Shown here piece by piece: positions 9,115 through 18,528 of a stretch of 64,000 bases of DNA. The position numbers were made by a program, and so were the translations under genes. Each line of letters starts with the position of its first letter. Position 1 is the first letter of the stretch. Below the pieces are notes generated by a model. That model ran no database searches and was not told the origin of the DNA. It was given only the letters and a program-made list of their open reading frames with translations. Source of the stretch: Kaistia soli DSM 19436 (GTDB lineage: Bacteria > Pseudomonadota > Alphaproteobacteria > Rhizobiales > Kaistiaceae); contig NZ_FQUP01000001.1 in assembly GCF_900129325.1 (NCBI RefSeq), forward strand, positions 558,001-622,000, given 5' to 3'.

Positions 9115-9678
9115 TCAGCGCTGATGCGCGAATTGGAAAAACAGCAGTTGCGTGTCGCCCGCCTCGCGGCGCTCGACCAATTCCAGACCATCGACCGTGC
9201 CGATGACCACGTCGGCTGCCTCCTCCAGCACGATGAGCGCGCCGGGCGCCAGCCAATCGCCCGAGACCGCCGCCGCGAGCGCCGGCTCACCAAGGCCGCG
9301 ATCATAAGGCGGATCGGCGAAGACGAGATTGAAGGGCGCCACCGTCCCGGCCGGGCCGAGCTTGGTGGCATCGCGCCGGAACAGCCGCGTGCGCCCCGTG
9401 AGGCCAAGCATCTCGATATTCTGGCGGATCAGCCCGCGCGCCTCGACGCCCTCGTCGACAAAGAGCGCATAGGCGGCGCCGCGCGACATCGCCTCGAGGC
9501 CGAGCGCGCCGGTGCCGGCAAACAGATCGAGCACGCGCGCGCCGGCGACCTTGTCGTCATAGCCATGCGCCAGGACATTGAAGAGGCTCTCGCGCAGGCG
9601 ATCGGATGTCGGACGGATCGCCTGGCTCTTGGGTGCAGCCAGCGTACGGCCGCGCCATTCACCGCCGACGATTCGCAC
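9115..9678 (-). CDS. rsmD: 16S rRNA (guanine(966)-N(2))-methyltransferase
   Basis: This SAM-dependent methyltransferase modifies G966 of 16S rRNA in the small subunit. The 187-residue product shows the opening [10 protein letters not shown], the SAM-binding [13 protein letters not shown] near residue 50 and the catalytic DPPY near residue 125. The start is a GTG at 9678, because the conserved family N-terminus begins exactly there; the frame upstream is only a shadow of the Arg/Pro-rich tail of the preceding gene. It overlaps that pseudouridine synthase gene by 20 bases, indicating translational coupling of two rRNA modification genes. Confidence 0.93.
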   Translation of the reverse strand: MRIVGGEWRGRTLAAPKSQAIRPTSDRLRESLFNVLAHGYDDKVAGARVLDLFAGTGALGLEAMSRGAAYALFVDEGVEARGLIRQNIEMLGLTGRTRLFRRDATKLGPAGTVAPFNLVFADPPYDRGLGEPALAAAVSGDWLAPGALIVLEEAADVVIGTVDGLELVERREAGDTQLLFFQFAHQR

Positions 9679-11401
9679 CGCCGCCTCCCGTCGAGCCGCC
9701 GCCACCTTCCGGGCCCCGCGTCTTGGGACGCCCGGGGCCGCGGGTCCCGGGCCGCTTGTCGCCTGAAGATCCAGCGCCCGGCGCAGCGCCCTTGAAACCC
9801 GGCCGCTTGCCGCGCGGCGCGTCGTCACGCGAAGGGCGTTCGCTGCGCGCCGGCTTGTCGCCACCGCGCGACGGCTTATCGTTGCGCCATGGCTTGTCGG
9901 CATAAGCGGGCTTGTCGCCATAAGAGGCGCGTTCGGCGCCAGCCGGCTTCTCGCGGCGCGGTGCCCGCTCGCTATAGGTCGGCTTTTCGCCGGCGGCGGC
10001 ACGGGCGGGACGTGACGTCTGCGGCCGCTCGCTGCGCTTGGGCGCTGATCCCGTCCGCGCGGGGCGGCCGTCGACGGGCTTGCCAGCGGTCAGGCGACCC
10101 TCGCCGTGGCGCTGGGAACGCGGCCGATCCTCGCCAGAACGCGGACCGGAACGGCCGCCGGCCGGTTTTCCGGCTGGCTTGGCCTCTTCCACTTCGGGGA
10201 CCGGATGCTCGAAGCGCGCCCGGCCACGCGTGCCGCGCTCGGCACGGACCGAGCCACGCGGCGGGGGCGGCGCAACGCTCTCGCTTTCGATGCGGCCGGG
10301 CCCGCGCCGGGGCCGATCGCCGCGCAGCTCGACAGCAGCCGCGGACGTCGAACGCTCGGGGCGCGCACGGCTGCCGCGCGCTGGTCGCGCCGTCTCCTCC
10401 AGCGTCGTCTCACGCATGCGCGACGCGGCGGGCTTCGGCCGCTTCAGGCGATGATCACCTTCCGGCTCGACCCGTTCGCGCCGCGGTGGGCGCTCGCGTC
10501 CACCCGGCCGCTCCTCATCGCGATCCGAGGTTTCAGCCTCCTGCTGGCGTGCGGACGAGCGCGACGGTCGGCCAGTCTCGCGTAGCGGTGCATCGAAATC
10601 GGCGCCCGACTCTTCGGCGAGCTTCTGGCCTAGCTGGTCGCGGAGCACGCGGCCCTTGATCTCGACCACCTCGCCCTCGGGCAGATCGCCAAGCTGGAAC
10701 GGACCGTAGGAGATGCGGATCAGGCGGTTGACGTCGAGACCGAGATTGGCGAGCACATTCTTGACCTCGCGGTTCTTGCCCTCGCGCAGCGCCAGCGCGA
10801 CCCAGGCATTGCTGCCCTGGATGCGCTCCAGCTGCGCATCGATGGCGCCGTAGAGCATGCCGTCGATCGTGACGCCGTCCTTGAGCTTGTCGAGATCGGG
10901 CTGCAGCACCTCGCCCCAGGCGCGAGCGCGATAGCGGCGCAACCAGCCGGTCGAGGGCAGTTCCAGCACACGCGCGAGGCCGCCGTCATTGGTCAGCAGC
11001 AGCAGTCCTTCGGTATTGATGTCGAGCCGGCCGACCGCGACGACGCGCGGCATGTGTTCCGGCAGCGCATCGAACACCGTCGGGCGGCCCTCGGGGTCAC
11101 GCGCCGTCGTCACCAAGCCGCGCGGCTTGTGATAAAGCCAAAGGCGCGTGCGCTCACGCGCCGGCAACGGCACGCCGTCGACCGTCACCTTGTCCCTGCG
11201 ACCGACATTCACGGCCGGCGTCGTCAGGACCGTTCCGTTGATCGCGACACGGCCCTCTTCGATCCAGCGTTCGGCGTCGCGGCGCGAGCAAAGCCCGGCG
11301 CGCGCAAGCACCTTGGCGATGCGATCGCCTTCCATCTCGGTGGCCGCGCTGCTCTGGCGATGGGCGGCGGCGTCGTCTATGCGTTTCTTCGGCGGCTTCA
11401 T
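9659..11401 (-). CDS. RluB/RsuA-family rRNA pseudouridine synthase with long basic tail
   Basis: The 580-residue protein has an S4 RNA-binding domain (about residues 27-75) and a catalytic domain with [16 protein letters not shown] near residue 124, whose Asp is the family's catalytic residue. Enzymes of this group isomerise uridines in 23S or 16S rRNA. Bacterial RluB is usually 250-300 residues; here residues about 270-580 form an Arg/Pro/Gly/Ser/Lys-rich, apparently disordered tail with short repeats such as RPARG and DKPAR. Such tails occur in alphaproteobacterial homologues. RluB is likely but RluE/RluF/RsuA specificity cannot be excluded. Confidence 0.9.
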   Translation of the reverse strand: MKPPKKRIDDAAAHRQSSAATEMEGDRIAKVLARAGLCSRRDAERWIEEGRVAINGTVLTTPAVNVGRRDKVTVDGVPLPARERTRLWLYHKPRGLVTTARDPEGRPTVFDALPEHMPRVVAVGRLDINTEGLLLLTNDGGLARVLELPSTGWLRRYRARAWGEVLQPDLDKLKDGVTIDGMLYGAIDAQLERIQGSNAWVALALREGKNREVKNVLANLGLDVNRLIRISYGPFQLGDLPEGEVVEIKGRVLRDQLGQKLAEESGADFDAPLRETGRPSRSSARQQEAETSDRDEERPGGRERPPRRERVEPEGDHRLKRPKPAASRMRETTLEETARPARGSRARPERSTSAAAVELRGDRPRRGPGRIESESVAPPPPRGSVRAERGTRGRARFEHPVPEVEEAKPAGKPAGGRSGPRSGEDRPRSQRHGEGRLTAGKPVDGRPARTGSAPKRSERPQTSRPARAAAGEKPTYSERAPRREKPAGAERASYGDKPAYADKPWRNDKPSRGGDKPARSERPSRDDAPRGKRPGFKGAAPGAGSSGDKRPGTRGPGRPKTRGPEGGGGSTGGGGANRRR

Positions 11402-11456
11402 GGGTGATCACCTCGGCCGCTTCCTTAACAGAGCGCCGCCAGCGAGGCGAGACGGC

Positions 11457-11933
11457 ATGAGCGATGAGACGGACCGGCCGGCCGGCGAAAGGACCAGCGC
11501 GCCCATGGCGGCGGCTCTCGCCGAGGCACGGCTGGCAGCCGCTCGCGGCGAAGTACCGATCGGCGCGGTGATCGTGCTCGACGGGGCGGTCATCGCCCGC
11601 GCCGGCAACCGCACGCTGGAGCTGAAGGACCCGACGGCCCATGCGGAAATGCTCGTCATCCGTGAAGCCGCCGCAAGGCTCGGCTCCGAACGCCTCATCG
11701 GCGCCGACCTCCATGTAACGCTGGAACCCTGCCCGATGTGCGCGGCTGCGATTTCCTTCGCGCGAATCCGCCGGCTCTATTATGCGGCGGCCGACCCGAA
11801 AGGGGGCGCGGTCGAAAGCGGCGTCCGCCTTTACAGCCAGCCGACCTGCCATCACGCGCCGGATGTCTATGACGGGATCGCCGCTGCCGAGGCGTCAACG
11901 CTGCTGCGCGACTTCTTCCAGCAGCGCCGATAG
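11457..11933 (+). CDS. tadA: tRNA-specific adenosine-34 deaminase
   Basis: TadA converts A34 to inosine in the anticodon of tRNA-Arg(ACG). The 158-residue product has the cytidine-deaminase fold motifs HAE (His62, Glu64) and PCPMC (Cys92, Cys95), which bind zinc and activate water. The ATG at 11457 follows a GAGG Shine-Dalgarno at 11444-11447; the frame is open far upstream, but that part is antisense to the start of the pseudouridine synthase gene. It is transcribed divergently from that gene, with 55 bases between the two starts. Confidence 0.93.
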   Translation: MSDETDRPAGERTSAPMAAALAEARLAAARGEVPIGAVIVLDGAVIARAGNRTLELKDPTAHAEMLVIREAAARLGSERLIGADLHVTLEPCPMCAAAISFARIRRLYYAAADPKGGAVESGVRLYSQPTCHHAPDVYDGIAAAEASTLLRDFFQQRR

Positions 11934-11944
11934 AAGTCGCGCCG

Positions 11945-11964
11945 CTGCACGAAACTGCACGAAT
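11945..11964 (+). repeat. Tandem decamer pair (CTGCACGAAA / CTGCACGAAT)
   Basis: Two back-to-back 10-bp copies of a YTGCACGAAW word lie between the tadA stop and the 3' end of the DUF4406 gene. The same word recurs at 12391-12400 and, in inverse orientation and again as a tandem pair, at 12427-12446 in front of the deoR-type gene. This points to a distributed operator set for that regulator. The repeats are seen directly; regulator binding is inference. Confidence 0.6.
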
Positions 11965-12365
11965 TAGATCGACGATACGCCGCAGCCGGGCACATCCTCG
12001 ATGCGGTGATAGACGCTGAGGCCACGCTCGCGCGCGATCTTCACGTCGAGATCGGCGCCCTTGGAGTCGCCGGGAAGGCGCAGAACGGCATCGCAGCGCG
12101 GCAGCAGGCGGTGCGCGACGGGATAAGCGATCTCCTCATAGATCGCGTCGCCGACGGCCTTCGAGCCGGCCACCGCCATCAGCGGCAAAGCCAGCCACTC
12201 ACCGATCAAGGGAATATGTCCGGCGCGAAACAGCGGCAGGGCAGCCTCTTCGAGCTGGCGGAGATTGGCGGCCATGCGGGCAGGATCGTCCGCCGTCCCC
12301 GAACGATAGGGGCCGGCGACGAGAATGATCATGGGTTCAGTGGCGAGCGTGGATCGTGTCGACAT
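11964..12365 (-). CDS. DUF4406 family protein (nucleoside 2-deoxyribosyltransferase-like fold)
   Basis: The 133-residue protein contains the IILVAGPYRSG opening and the GADLDVKIARERG segment typical of DUF4406, a family related to nucleoside deoxyribosyltransferases. The enzymatic role is not established. The start at 12365 is tentative: MIILVAGPY at 12332 is an alternative but has no Shine-Dalgarno, while a GAGAAAG lies about 10 bases before 12365. The gene is divergent from a DeoR-type regulator and both its ends are flanked by copies of the same decamer, which suggests that the regulator controls it. Its substrate may be a nucleotide or sugar-nucleoside, which is inference. Confidence 0.72.
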   Translation of the reverse strand: MSTRSTLATEPMIILVAGPYRSGTADDPARMAANLRQLEEAALPLFRAGHIPLIGEWLALPLMAVAGSKAVGDAIYEEIAYPVAHRLLPRCDAVLRLPGDSKGADLDVKIARERGLSVYHRIEDVPGCGVSSI

Positions 12366-12390
12366 AGGCGAAGGCTTTCTCTACACAGGA

Positions 12391-12446
12391 TTGCACGAAT
12401 GTCCGCGTTTATACGCGAACACGATATTTCGTGCAATATCGTGCAG
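12391..12446. promoter_or_regulatory. Probable DeoR operator cluster between DUF4406 and deoR-type genes
   Basis: This 56-bp stretch holds TTGCACGAAT (12391-12400), the palindrome CGCGT-TTAT-ACGCG (12404-12417), and a tandem inverse pair TTTCGTGCAA/TATCGTGCAG (12427-12446). The last element is also part of a perfect 9-6-9 inverted repeat, CACGATATT and AATATCGTG (12420-12443). It ends directly at the Shine-Dalgarno of the regulator gene, the usual place for an autoregulatory operator. The symmetry is seen directly; binding by the adjacent regulator is inferred. Confidence 0.6.
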
Positions 12447-12457
12447 AGGTCAATGCC

Positions 12458-13213
12458 ATGCTGACCAGCGAACGCAAGCGCCATATTCTCGAGATCCTGA
12501 AGCGTGAAGGCCGCGTTGTCGCCAAGGCCGTCAGCCTGGAGCTCGGGCTTTCCGAGGATACGATCCGGCGCGACCTCCGCGAACTCGCCGCCGAAGGCCT
12601 GTTGCAGCGCGTGCATGGTGGCGCACTCCCGGCAAGCCCCGGCGTTGCCGATTTCGCCACGCGGCAGGCGATCGGGCTGGACGGGAAGCGGGCGATCGGA
12701 CGGGCGGCGGCGGCGATGATCGAGGACGGCCAAGTCGTCATTCTCGATGGCGGCACCACGGCGCTTGAAGTGGCGCGGCATCTCCGTCCGGGACTTCGCG
12801 CGACGATCATCACCCACGCGCCGAGCACGGCCCTGGCGCTGATGCCGCATCAGGGCGTCGAAGTCATCATCATCGGTGGCCGGCTTTTTCGCCATTCAAT
12901 CGTCGCGGTCGGGGCCATCGCGGCCGAGCAGATCGCGCGGATTCGGGCGGATATTTATTTCCTCGGCGTCACCGGCATTCACGCCGAGGCCGGGTTGACG
13001 ACCGGCGACATCGAAGAGGCCGCGATCAAGCGGCAGCTGATGGGCCAGGCCGCCGAGACGATCGCACTGGCATCATCGGAGAAGATCGGCGCCGTCTCGC
13101 CTTTCCTCGTCGCTCCCATCACGGCGCTCGCCGGCATGATCGTCGAGAGCGGGCAGGATCGGGCGACGCTGGCGTCGTTCGCGCGCGCCGGCATCGCCGT
13201 GACGGAAGCCTGA
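12458..13213 (+). CDS. DeoR/GlpR family transcriptional regulator
   Basis: The 251-residue protein has an N-terminal DeoR helix-turn-helix (residues 1-55, starting LTSERKRHILEIL and including LSEDTIRRDLREL) and a C-terminal DeoRC sensor domain with the DGGTTALEVARHL block near residue 90. Members respond to sugar phosphates or nucleoside-related phosphates. The ATG at 12458 is preceded at 8 bases by AGAGG. The strongly symmetrical sequence just upstream suggests autoregulation and control of the divergent DUF4406 gene. The effector is not predictable; no sugar transport or kinase gene lies beside it. Confidence 0.9.
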   Translation: MLTSERKRHILEILKREGRVVAKAVSLELGLSEDTIRRDLRELAAEGLLQRVHGGALPASPGVADFATRQAIGLDGKRAIGRAAAAMIEDGQVVILDGGTTALEVARHLRPGLRATIITHAPSTALALMPHQGVEVIIIGGRLFRHSIVAVGAIAAEQIARIRADIYFLGVTGIHAEAGLTTGDIEEAAIKRQLMGQAAETIALASSEKIGAVSPFLVAPITALAGMIVESGQDRATLASFARAGIAVTEA

Positions 13214-13226
13214 TGCGCTGCGCAAA

Positions 13227-13256
13227 CAAAAAGGGCGCGGCTCACGCCGCGCCCTT
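13227..13256 (-). terminator. Rho-independent terminator, groEL side, probably bidirectional
   Basis: A perfect 11-bp stem (AAGGGCGCGGC at 13231-13241, GCCGCGCCCTT at 13246-13256) with the 4-base loop TCAC lies between the convergent deoR-type gene and groEL. On the minus strand the stem is followed by TTTTTGTTT, a good terminator for groEL. On the plus strand only a weak TT tail follows. Confidence 0.85.
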
Positions 13257-13282
13257 CCTGAACTGTTGAGGGGTAGGACTTC

Positions 13283-14944
<1,662 letters not shown>

Positions 14945-14982
14945 CTAACTGGACAATAAAAAACCGCGTGAAGGGATGTCCC

Positions 14983-15297
14983 TTACGCGGCCTTCTTGCC
15001 GGCAGCCTTGGTCTCGATCACGCCAAGAATGTCAGACTCCTTCATGATCAGGAGATCTTCGCCGTCGATCTTGACTTCCGTGCCCGACCACTTGCCGAAC
15101 AGGATGCGATCGCCAGCCTTGACGTCGAGAGCGACCAGCTTGCCGGCCTCGTCACGGGCACCCGGGCCGACGGCGACGACTTCGCCTTCCTGCGGCTTTT
15201 CCTTGGCGGTGTCCGGGATAATGATGCCGCCCTTGGTCTTCTCTTCGCCTTCAAGGCGACGGACGACGACGCGGTCATGCAGAGGACGGAAACCCAT
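14983..15297 (-). CDS. groES: 10 kDa co-chaperonin GroES
   Basis: GroES is the heptameric lid of the GroEL chamber. The 104-residue product begins [12 protein letters not shown] and carries the mobile-loop segment [12 protein letters not shown] that contacts GroEL. The C-terminus is about 8 residues longer than in E. coli and Lys/Ala rich ([10 protein letters not shown]), as in many Rhizobiales. The ATG at 15297 follows GAGGAGAAG. It is the first gene of the groESL operon, with CIRCE about 60 bases upstream. Confidence 0.98.
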   Translation of the reverse strand: MGFRPLHDRVVVRRLEGEEKTKGGIIIPDTAKEKPQEGEVVAVGPGARDEAGKLVALDVKAGDRILFGKWSGTEVKIDGEDLLIMKESDILGVIETKAAGKKAA

Positions 15298-15357
15298 CGT
15301 AATCTTCTCCTCGCGTGAAACTTCCGCTGAACGCGGAACTTCAGATGAACTGGGCTG

Positions 15358-15384
15358 TTAGCACTCCCGATAGGCGAGTGCCAA
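15358..15384 (-). promoter_or_regulatory. CIRCE element (HrcA operator) of groESL
   Basis: The inverted repeat TTAGCACTC-N9-GAGTGCCAA reads on the minus strand as TTGGCACTC-N9-GAGTGCTAA, one base from the CIRCE consensus arms. CIRCE is the binding site of the HrcA heat-shock repressor. It lies between the predicted -10 box and groES, where bound HrcA would block transcription. No hrcA gene is in the window. Confidence 0.95.
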
Positions 15385-15395
15385 CGTGCGCAGTC

Positions 15396-15424
15396 GATCT
15401 AGGTCGCGGGGACAGAGATGTCAA
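15396..15424 (-). promoter_or_regulatory. groESL promoter
   Basis: On the minus strand TTGACA (15424-15419) is followed after exactly 17 bases by TAGATC (15401-15396), 11 bases before CIRCE. The -35 extended to CTTGACA and CCTAGAT around the -10 also resemble alphaproteobacterial RpoH promoters, so dual control by RpoH and HrcA is possible. Only the sequence match is seen; usage is inferred. Confidence 0.7.
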
Positions 15425-15465
15425 GGCGCGCGCCTCGAGGGACCGCGCATTTTTGTTCGCCGCAC

Positions 15466-16113
15466 TCACACCCATTCAGGGTTTGGCGTCTCGGCGGCGA
15501 GCTCGTCGACGGTCTTTTCGAGCCGCTGCATGAAGCCTTCGCCTGCGCCCTGCATCGGCGCGCCGATGACGATGTCGCAGAAGAATGGGACAGGAAGATG
15601 ATCGCCCTTCGGCAGCACGCGGCCGAAGCCGCGCAGGAACACCGGCAACACCGGAACATCCGGCCGTCGGCGGGCTATATAGCCGATGCCGCGCTTGAAA
15701 GCCTGGCGGAGTTCAGGTTCGCCGCGTGACCCTTCGGGAAAGATAATCAGGATCTCGCCGCGGTCGAGCGCTTCGAGCGCGCCCGCCAGCGGATCCTTGC
15801 CGCCCTTCGTGGCGCCGCGCTCGACAGGGATGATCCCAAGCAGGTCAAGCGCGAACCATTTCAGGAAGCGGTTCTGCAGGAAATAGTCGGCCGCTGCCAC
15901 GGCATGCACGCGGCGCAGCTGCCGCAGCGGGAAGAGCGCCATCAGGGCCAGCGTATCGAGATGGCTGTTATGGTTGGCCGCAATGATGAGCGGTCCCTTC
16001 TTCGGCAGCCGCTCGCGATGGCGCACGGCAAGGCCGATCGCGACGAGCAGGAACGGCCTGACGACAAGCGCGAAGAACAGCAGGCGGAGCAGCGAACGGA
16101 GATGGAGGCGCAT
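15466..16113 (-). CDS. Lysophospholipid acyltransferase (PlsC family)
   Basis: The 215-residue membrane protein is a 1-acylglycerol-3-phosphate acyltransferase family member that would add the second acyl chain in phosphatidic acid synthesis. The catalytic HX4D motif is NHNSHLD (His48, Asp53), and the phosphate-binding motif FPEGSRG lies near residue 123. A membrane segment spans about residues 10-30. It starts 8 bases after the CdsA-like gene stops, giving a three-gene operon for making a phosphatidyl-alcohol lipid. It is probably not the housekeeping PlsC, given this specialised context, but that is inference. Confidence 0.87.
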   Translation of the reverse strand: MRLHLRSLLRLLFFALVVRPFLLVAIGLAVRHRERLPKKGPLIIAANHNSHLDTLALMALFPLRQLRRVHAVAAADYFLQNRFLKWFALDLLGIIPVERGATKGGKDPLAGALEALDRGEILIIFPEGSRGEPELRQAFKRGIGYIARRRPDVPVLPVFLRGFGRVLPKGDHLPVPFFCDIVIGAPMQGAGEGFMQRLEKTVDELAAETPNPEWV

Positions 16114-16121
16114 GCTCTCGC

Positions 16122-17108
16122 TCAGAAATAGAAGTAGCGGATGGTGTGGAAGAACAGCGGCGCCGTGAAGACGAGGCTGTCGATGCGGTCGAGAATGCCG
16201 CCATGGCCGGGCAGCATGGTGCCTGTGTCCTTGATGCCGAGGTCGCGCTTCATCGCCGACATGACGATGTCGCCGAAGAAGCCGGCGACGGCCAGCAGCG
16301 CTCCGATCGCGGCGCCGGCCGGCATCGTGATCGGCGTCAGCTGCGGCGCGAGTACAGCTGAAAGCAGGACGGTCGCGACGAGACCGCCGACGAAGCCTTC
16401 GACGGTCTTATTGGGCGAAACCTTCGGCGTGATCTTATGGCGGCCAAACCTGCGCCCGCACATGAATTGCGCGACATCGTTGAACTCGGTCGCGATGATG
16501 AGAAAGACGAGCAGGCCGGCGCCGGTCCCCTCCGGCGAGCCCGGCGGCGGCACCGCGAGCAGATAGGCAGCATGGCTGAGCGCAAATACCGCGATCATCA
16601 GCCCCCAATGCAACGTTCCCGCTGCCTTCAGGAAACCGCTGGTCTCGCCGCGCAGCACGAGGGCACCCGGCAGGATCAGGAACATGTAGACGGGTACGAA
16701 GATCACGAACATGCCGTACCAAGCCGTGCCAACCCAATAATACTGGATGGGCACAGCCAGATAGGCGATGAGCAGCACGACGCGATCGGCGCGGCGCGTC
16801 GGAATGATGGTCAGATACTCCTTGAGCGCCAGATAGCTCACAAAGGCGAAGAGGACAACCATCGCGGTTCGCCCGATCAGGAGAGCGGCGACGAGGATCG
16901 TCACCATCACCCACCAGGAACGGATCCGCGCCTTCAGCTCGCGCCGCTTCGCGGCTGCCGCATCGTCAGCCGGACGCCGCAGACGCACGAACACCGACGC
17001 GAAAACGAGACCGGCCAGAATGATGGCAATCGTGGCGGCGAGCGCGGGCGGAAGGCCGCGCCCGGCCAGGACGTCGACGACCATCTGGCCGACATTTGCG
17101 CCGCTCAT
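16122..17108 (-). CDS. Phosphatidate cytidylyltransferase (CdsA family, YnbB-like)
   Basis: The enzyme makes CDP-diacylglycerol from CTP and phosphatidic acid in the inner membrane. The 328-residue product has 8-9 hydrophobic segments and a complete CDS signature near its C-terminus, with the order [11 protein letters not shown], then [11 protein letters not shown]. The ATG at 17108 follows a GGAGAA Shine-Dalgarno and overlaps the upstream stop by four bases (ATGA). The gene lies with a CDP-alcohol phosphatidyltransferase rather than with the usual uppS/dxr genes, so it is probably the second, YnbB-like copy. Confidence 0.9.
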   Translation of the reverse strand: MSGANVGQMVVDVLAGRGLPPALAATIAIILAGLVFASVFVRLRRPADDAAAAKRRELKARIRSWWVMVTILVAALLIGRTAMVVLFAFVSYLALKEYLTIIPTRRADRVVLLIAYLAVPIQYYWVGTAWYGMFVIFVPVYMFLILPGALVLRGETSGFLKAAGTLHWGLMIAVFALSHAAYLLAVPPPGSPEGTGAGLLVFLIIATEFNDVAQFMCGRRFGRHKITPKVSPNKTVEGFVGGLVATVLLSAVLAPQLTPITMPAGAAIGALLAVAGFFGDIVMSAMKRDLGIKDTGTMLPGHGGILDRIDSLVFTAPLFFHTIRYFYF

Positions 17109-17719
17109 GGGGTTTCTCCGAGGCTGGCCCGCGCGCGGCGGACGGACGTCCATATCGCGAGAAGCGCCAGCAGGGTCATGACCACATCCAGCCAGACGCC
17201 GCCGCGGACGCCTAAGGCGATAATGAACGTGACGAAGCCGATGGCGGCGGCGCGATCCGACTTGCCCATCGGACCGTCATAGCGCCGCTGCCCGCCGATC
17301 GTCAGACCGAGCACGCCGGTGAACTCAGTCAGCACGGCTGCGAAGACGAAGACGATGATCGGCGCAGCGGTTGCTCCAAAGGGCGCCAGAGCCGGCACCA
17401 GGGCGAGATAGAGCGCGCCGTCGGAGACCACGTCGCCGATCTCGTTCAGCAGCGCGCCAAGCCGAGACTTCTGCCCATGCTCGCGCGCCAGCATGCCGTC
17501 GATGGCATTCAGCGCCATGCGCAGGAAGAGAACCAGCGGCATCAGCAAGAGGCTGGCGCGGCTGCCGGCCAGCAGCGCGAGGGCCGCGCCGGCCGCGAGG
17601 CTGAGCAGCGCCGCGGCGATCGTGACCTGATTGGCAATGATTCCCAGCCGTGCGAGTTGGCGCACCAGAGGACGCAGCAGCGCCTGGAAACGCGGCTTCA
17701 GATCATAGACGCTTGCCAT
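17105..17719 (-). CDS. CDP-alcohol phosphatidyltransferase (YnbA-like)
   Basis: This 204-residue membrane enzyme would transfer a phosphatidyl group from CDP-diacylglycerol to an alcohol. The CDP-alcohol signature DGxxARx8Gx3Dx3D is present as DGMLAR (Asp74, Arg79), Gly88, then Asn92 in place of the third Asp, then Asp96. The Asn variant, reading LNEIGDVVSD, also occurs in the YnbA-type subfamily. The ATG at 17719 follows GGGAGC; a longer frame to 17770 is less likely. It heads an operon with the CdsA-like and PlsC-like genes, so substrate supply is encoded alongside. The acceptor alcohol is unknown. Confidence 0.87.
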   Translation of the reverse strand: MASVYDLKPRFQALLRPLVRQLARLGIIANQVTIAAALLSLAAGAALALLAGSRASLLLMPLVLFLRMALNAIDGMLAREHGQKSRLGALLNEIGDVVSDGALYLALVPALAPFGATAAPIIVFVFAAVLTEFTGVLGLTIGGQRRYDGPMGKSDRAAAIGFVTFIIALGVRGGVWLDVVMTLLALLAIWTSVRRARASLGETP

Positions 17720-17819
17720 GAAAGCTCCCGATGGTTCCCGGGACAGCCGGCGGACGCACGTCTCCACCATGGCTGCCGGTGGGGCGCAGTGAGCGGCGTC
17801 ACAGGCAGCTCTGTCGTTG

Positions 17820-18404
17820 TCAGGAAATCGTCAGCGGAAGCTCGATCGGCGCCGACTTGCCGGTGGCCTCGTCGGTGACCGTCAGGATCAGCTTGTAAGG
17901 TCCCGGCTTCAGCGCGGGCAGGTCGAAGGTCACCGTGATATGGAAATCGCGGCTCTTGCTGCGGCTGGTTTTTTCCAGAACGGCCGGGGACGCCGACTTG
18001 GCGAGGATGAGCCCCTTATCGCTGCGGATCTCGATCGAGGTCCGGAACGTGACAGTCTCGCCCTCCGTGACCTCCTTCCAGCCGAAGCCGACCGGCTCGA
18101 CATAAATCTTCAGTTCCGAACTCGGCGCAAAGGCGGCGTTCGCCCGGGGCTGGAATTCACCAAAGCCGGTCACGCTGTCGACGAACAGCGCCTTGCGGAA
18201 CGAAAGCGGCGCGGCCTTCCAGAACGCCTCCACCGATGCGTCGAGCGCGTCGATCGCCTCGGCCATCTTGCCCTCGCCGAGCAGCGTTTCCGCCTCGCTC
18301 GCCTTGCTGGCGACCTCACCGGCCGTCGCAACCACTCCCGACAGGGCGAGCGCAAACGCGCTTGCCACCGCAATCCCGGAAAGCCGGGACGCCCTTGACC
18401 TCAT
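17820..18404 (-). CDS. Secreted protein of unknown function
   Basis: I do not recognise this 194-residue protein. It has a signal peptide (residues 1-30, ending near VVATAGE), a short helical segment rich in Ala/Glu (about 30-65), and a C-terminal beta-rich domain (about 90-194) with alternating hydrophobic strands that may be immunoglobulin-like. The ATG at 18404 follows AGGGGTGGGGTC; the frame continues upstream as Arg-rich, unlikely coding sequence. It lies 100 bases upstream of the phospholipid operon in the same direction and could share its transcript. A periplasmic location is inferred. Confidence 0.75.
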   Translation of the reverse strand: MRSRASRLSGIAVASAFALALSGVVATAGEVASKASEAETLLGEGKMAEAIDALDASVEAFWKAAPLSFRKALFVDSVTGFGEFQPRANAAFAPSSELKIYVEPVGFGWKEVTEGETVTFRTSIEIRSDKGLILAKSASPAVLEKTSRSKSRDFHITVTFDLPALKPGPYKLILTVTDEATGKSAPIELPLTIS

Positions 18405-18528
18405 GACCCCACCCCTCGCAAGGCGCAAAAACGCGCCCGAAATCAGTCCCTTCCGGCGGAACATGCAGCTCCGGCGAGCGCGGTGCAAGCCTTTCGGTGG
18501 CTGAGCATCGGCGGCAGAAGATGCTGCT

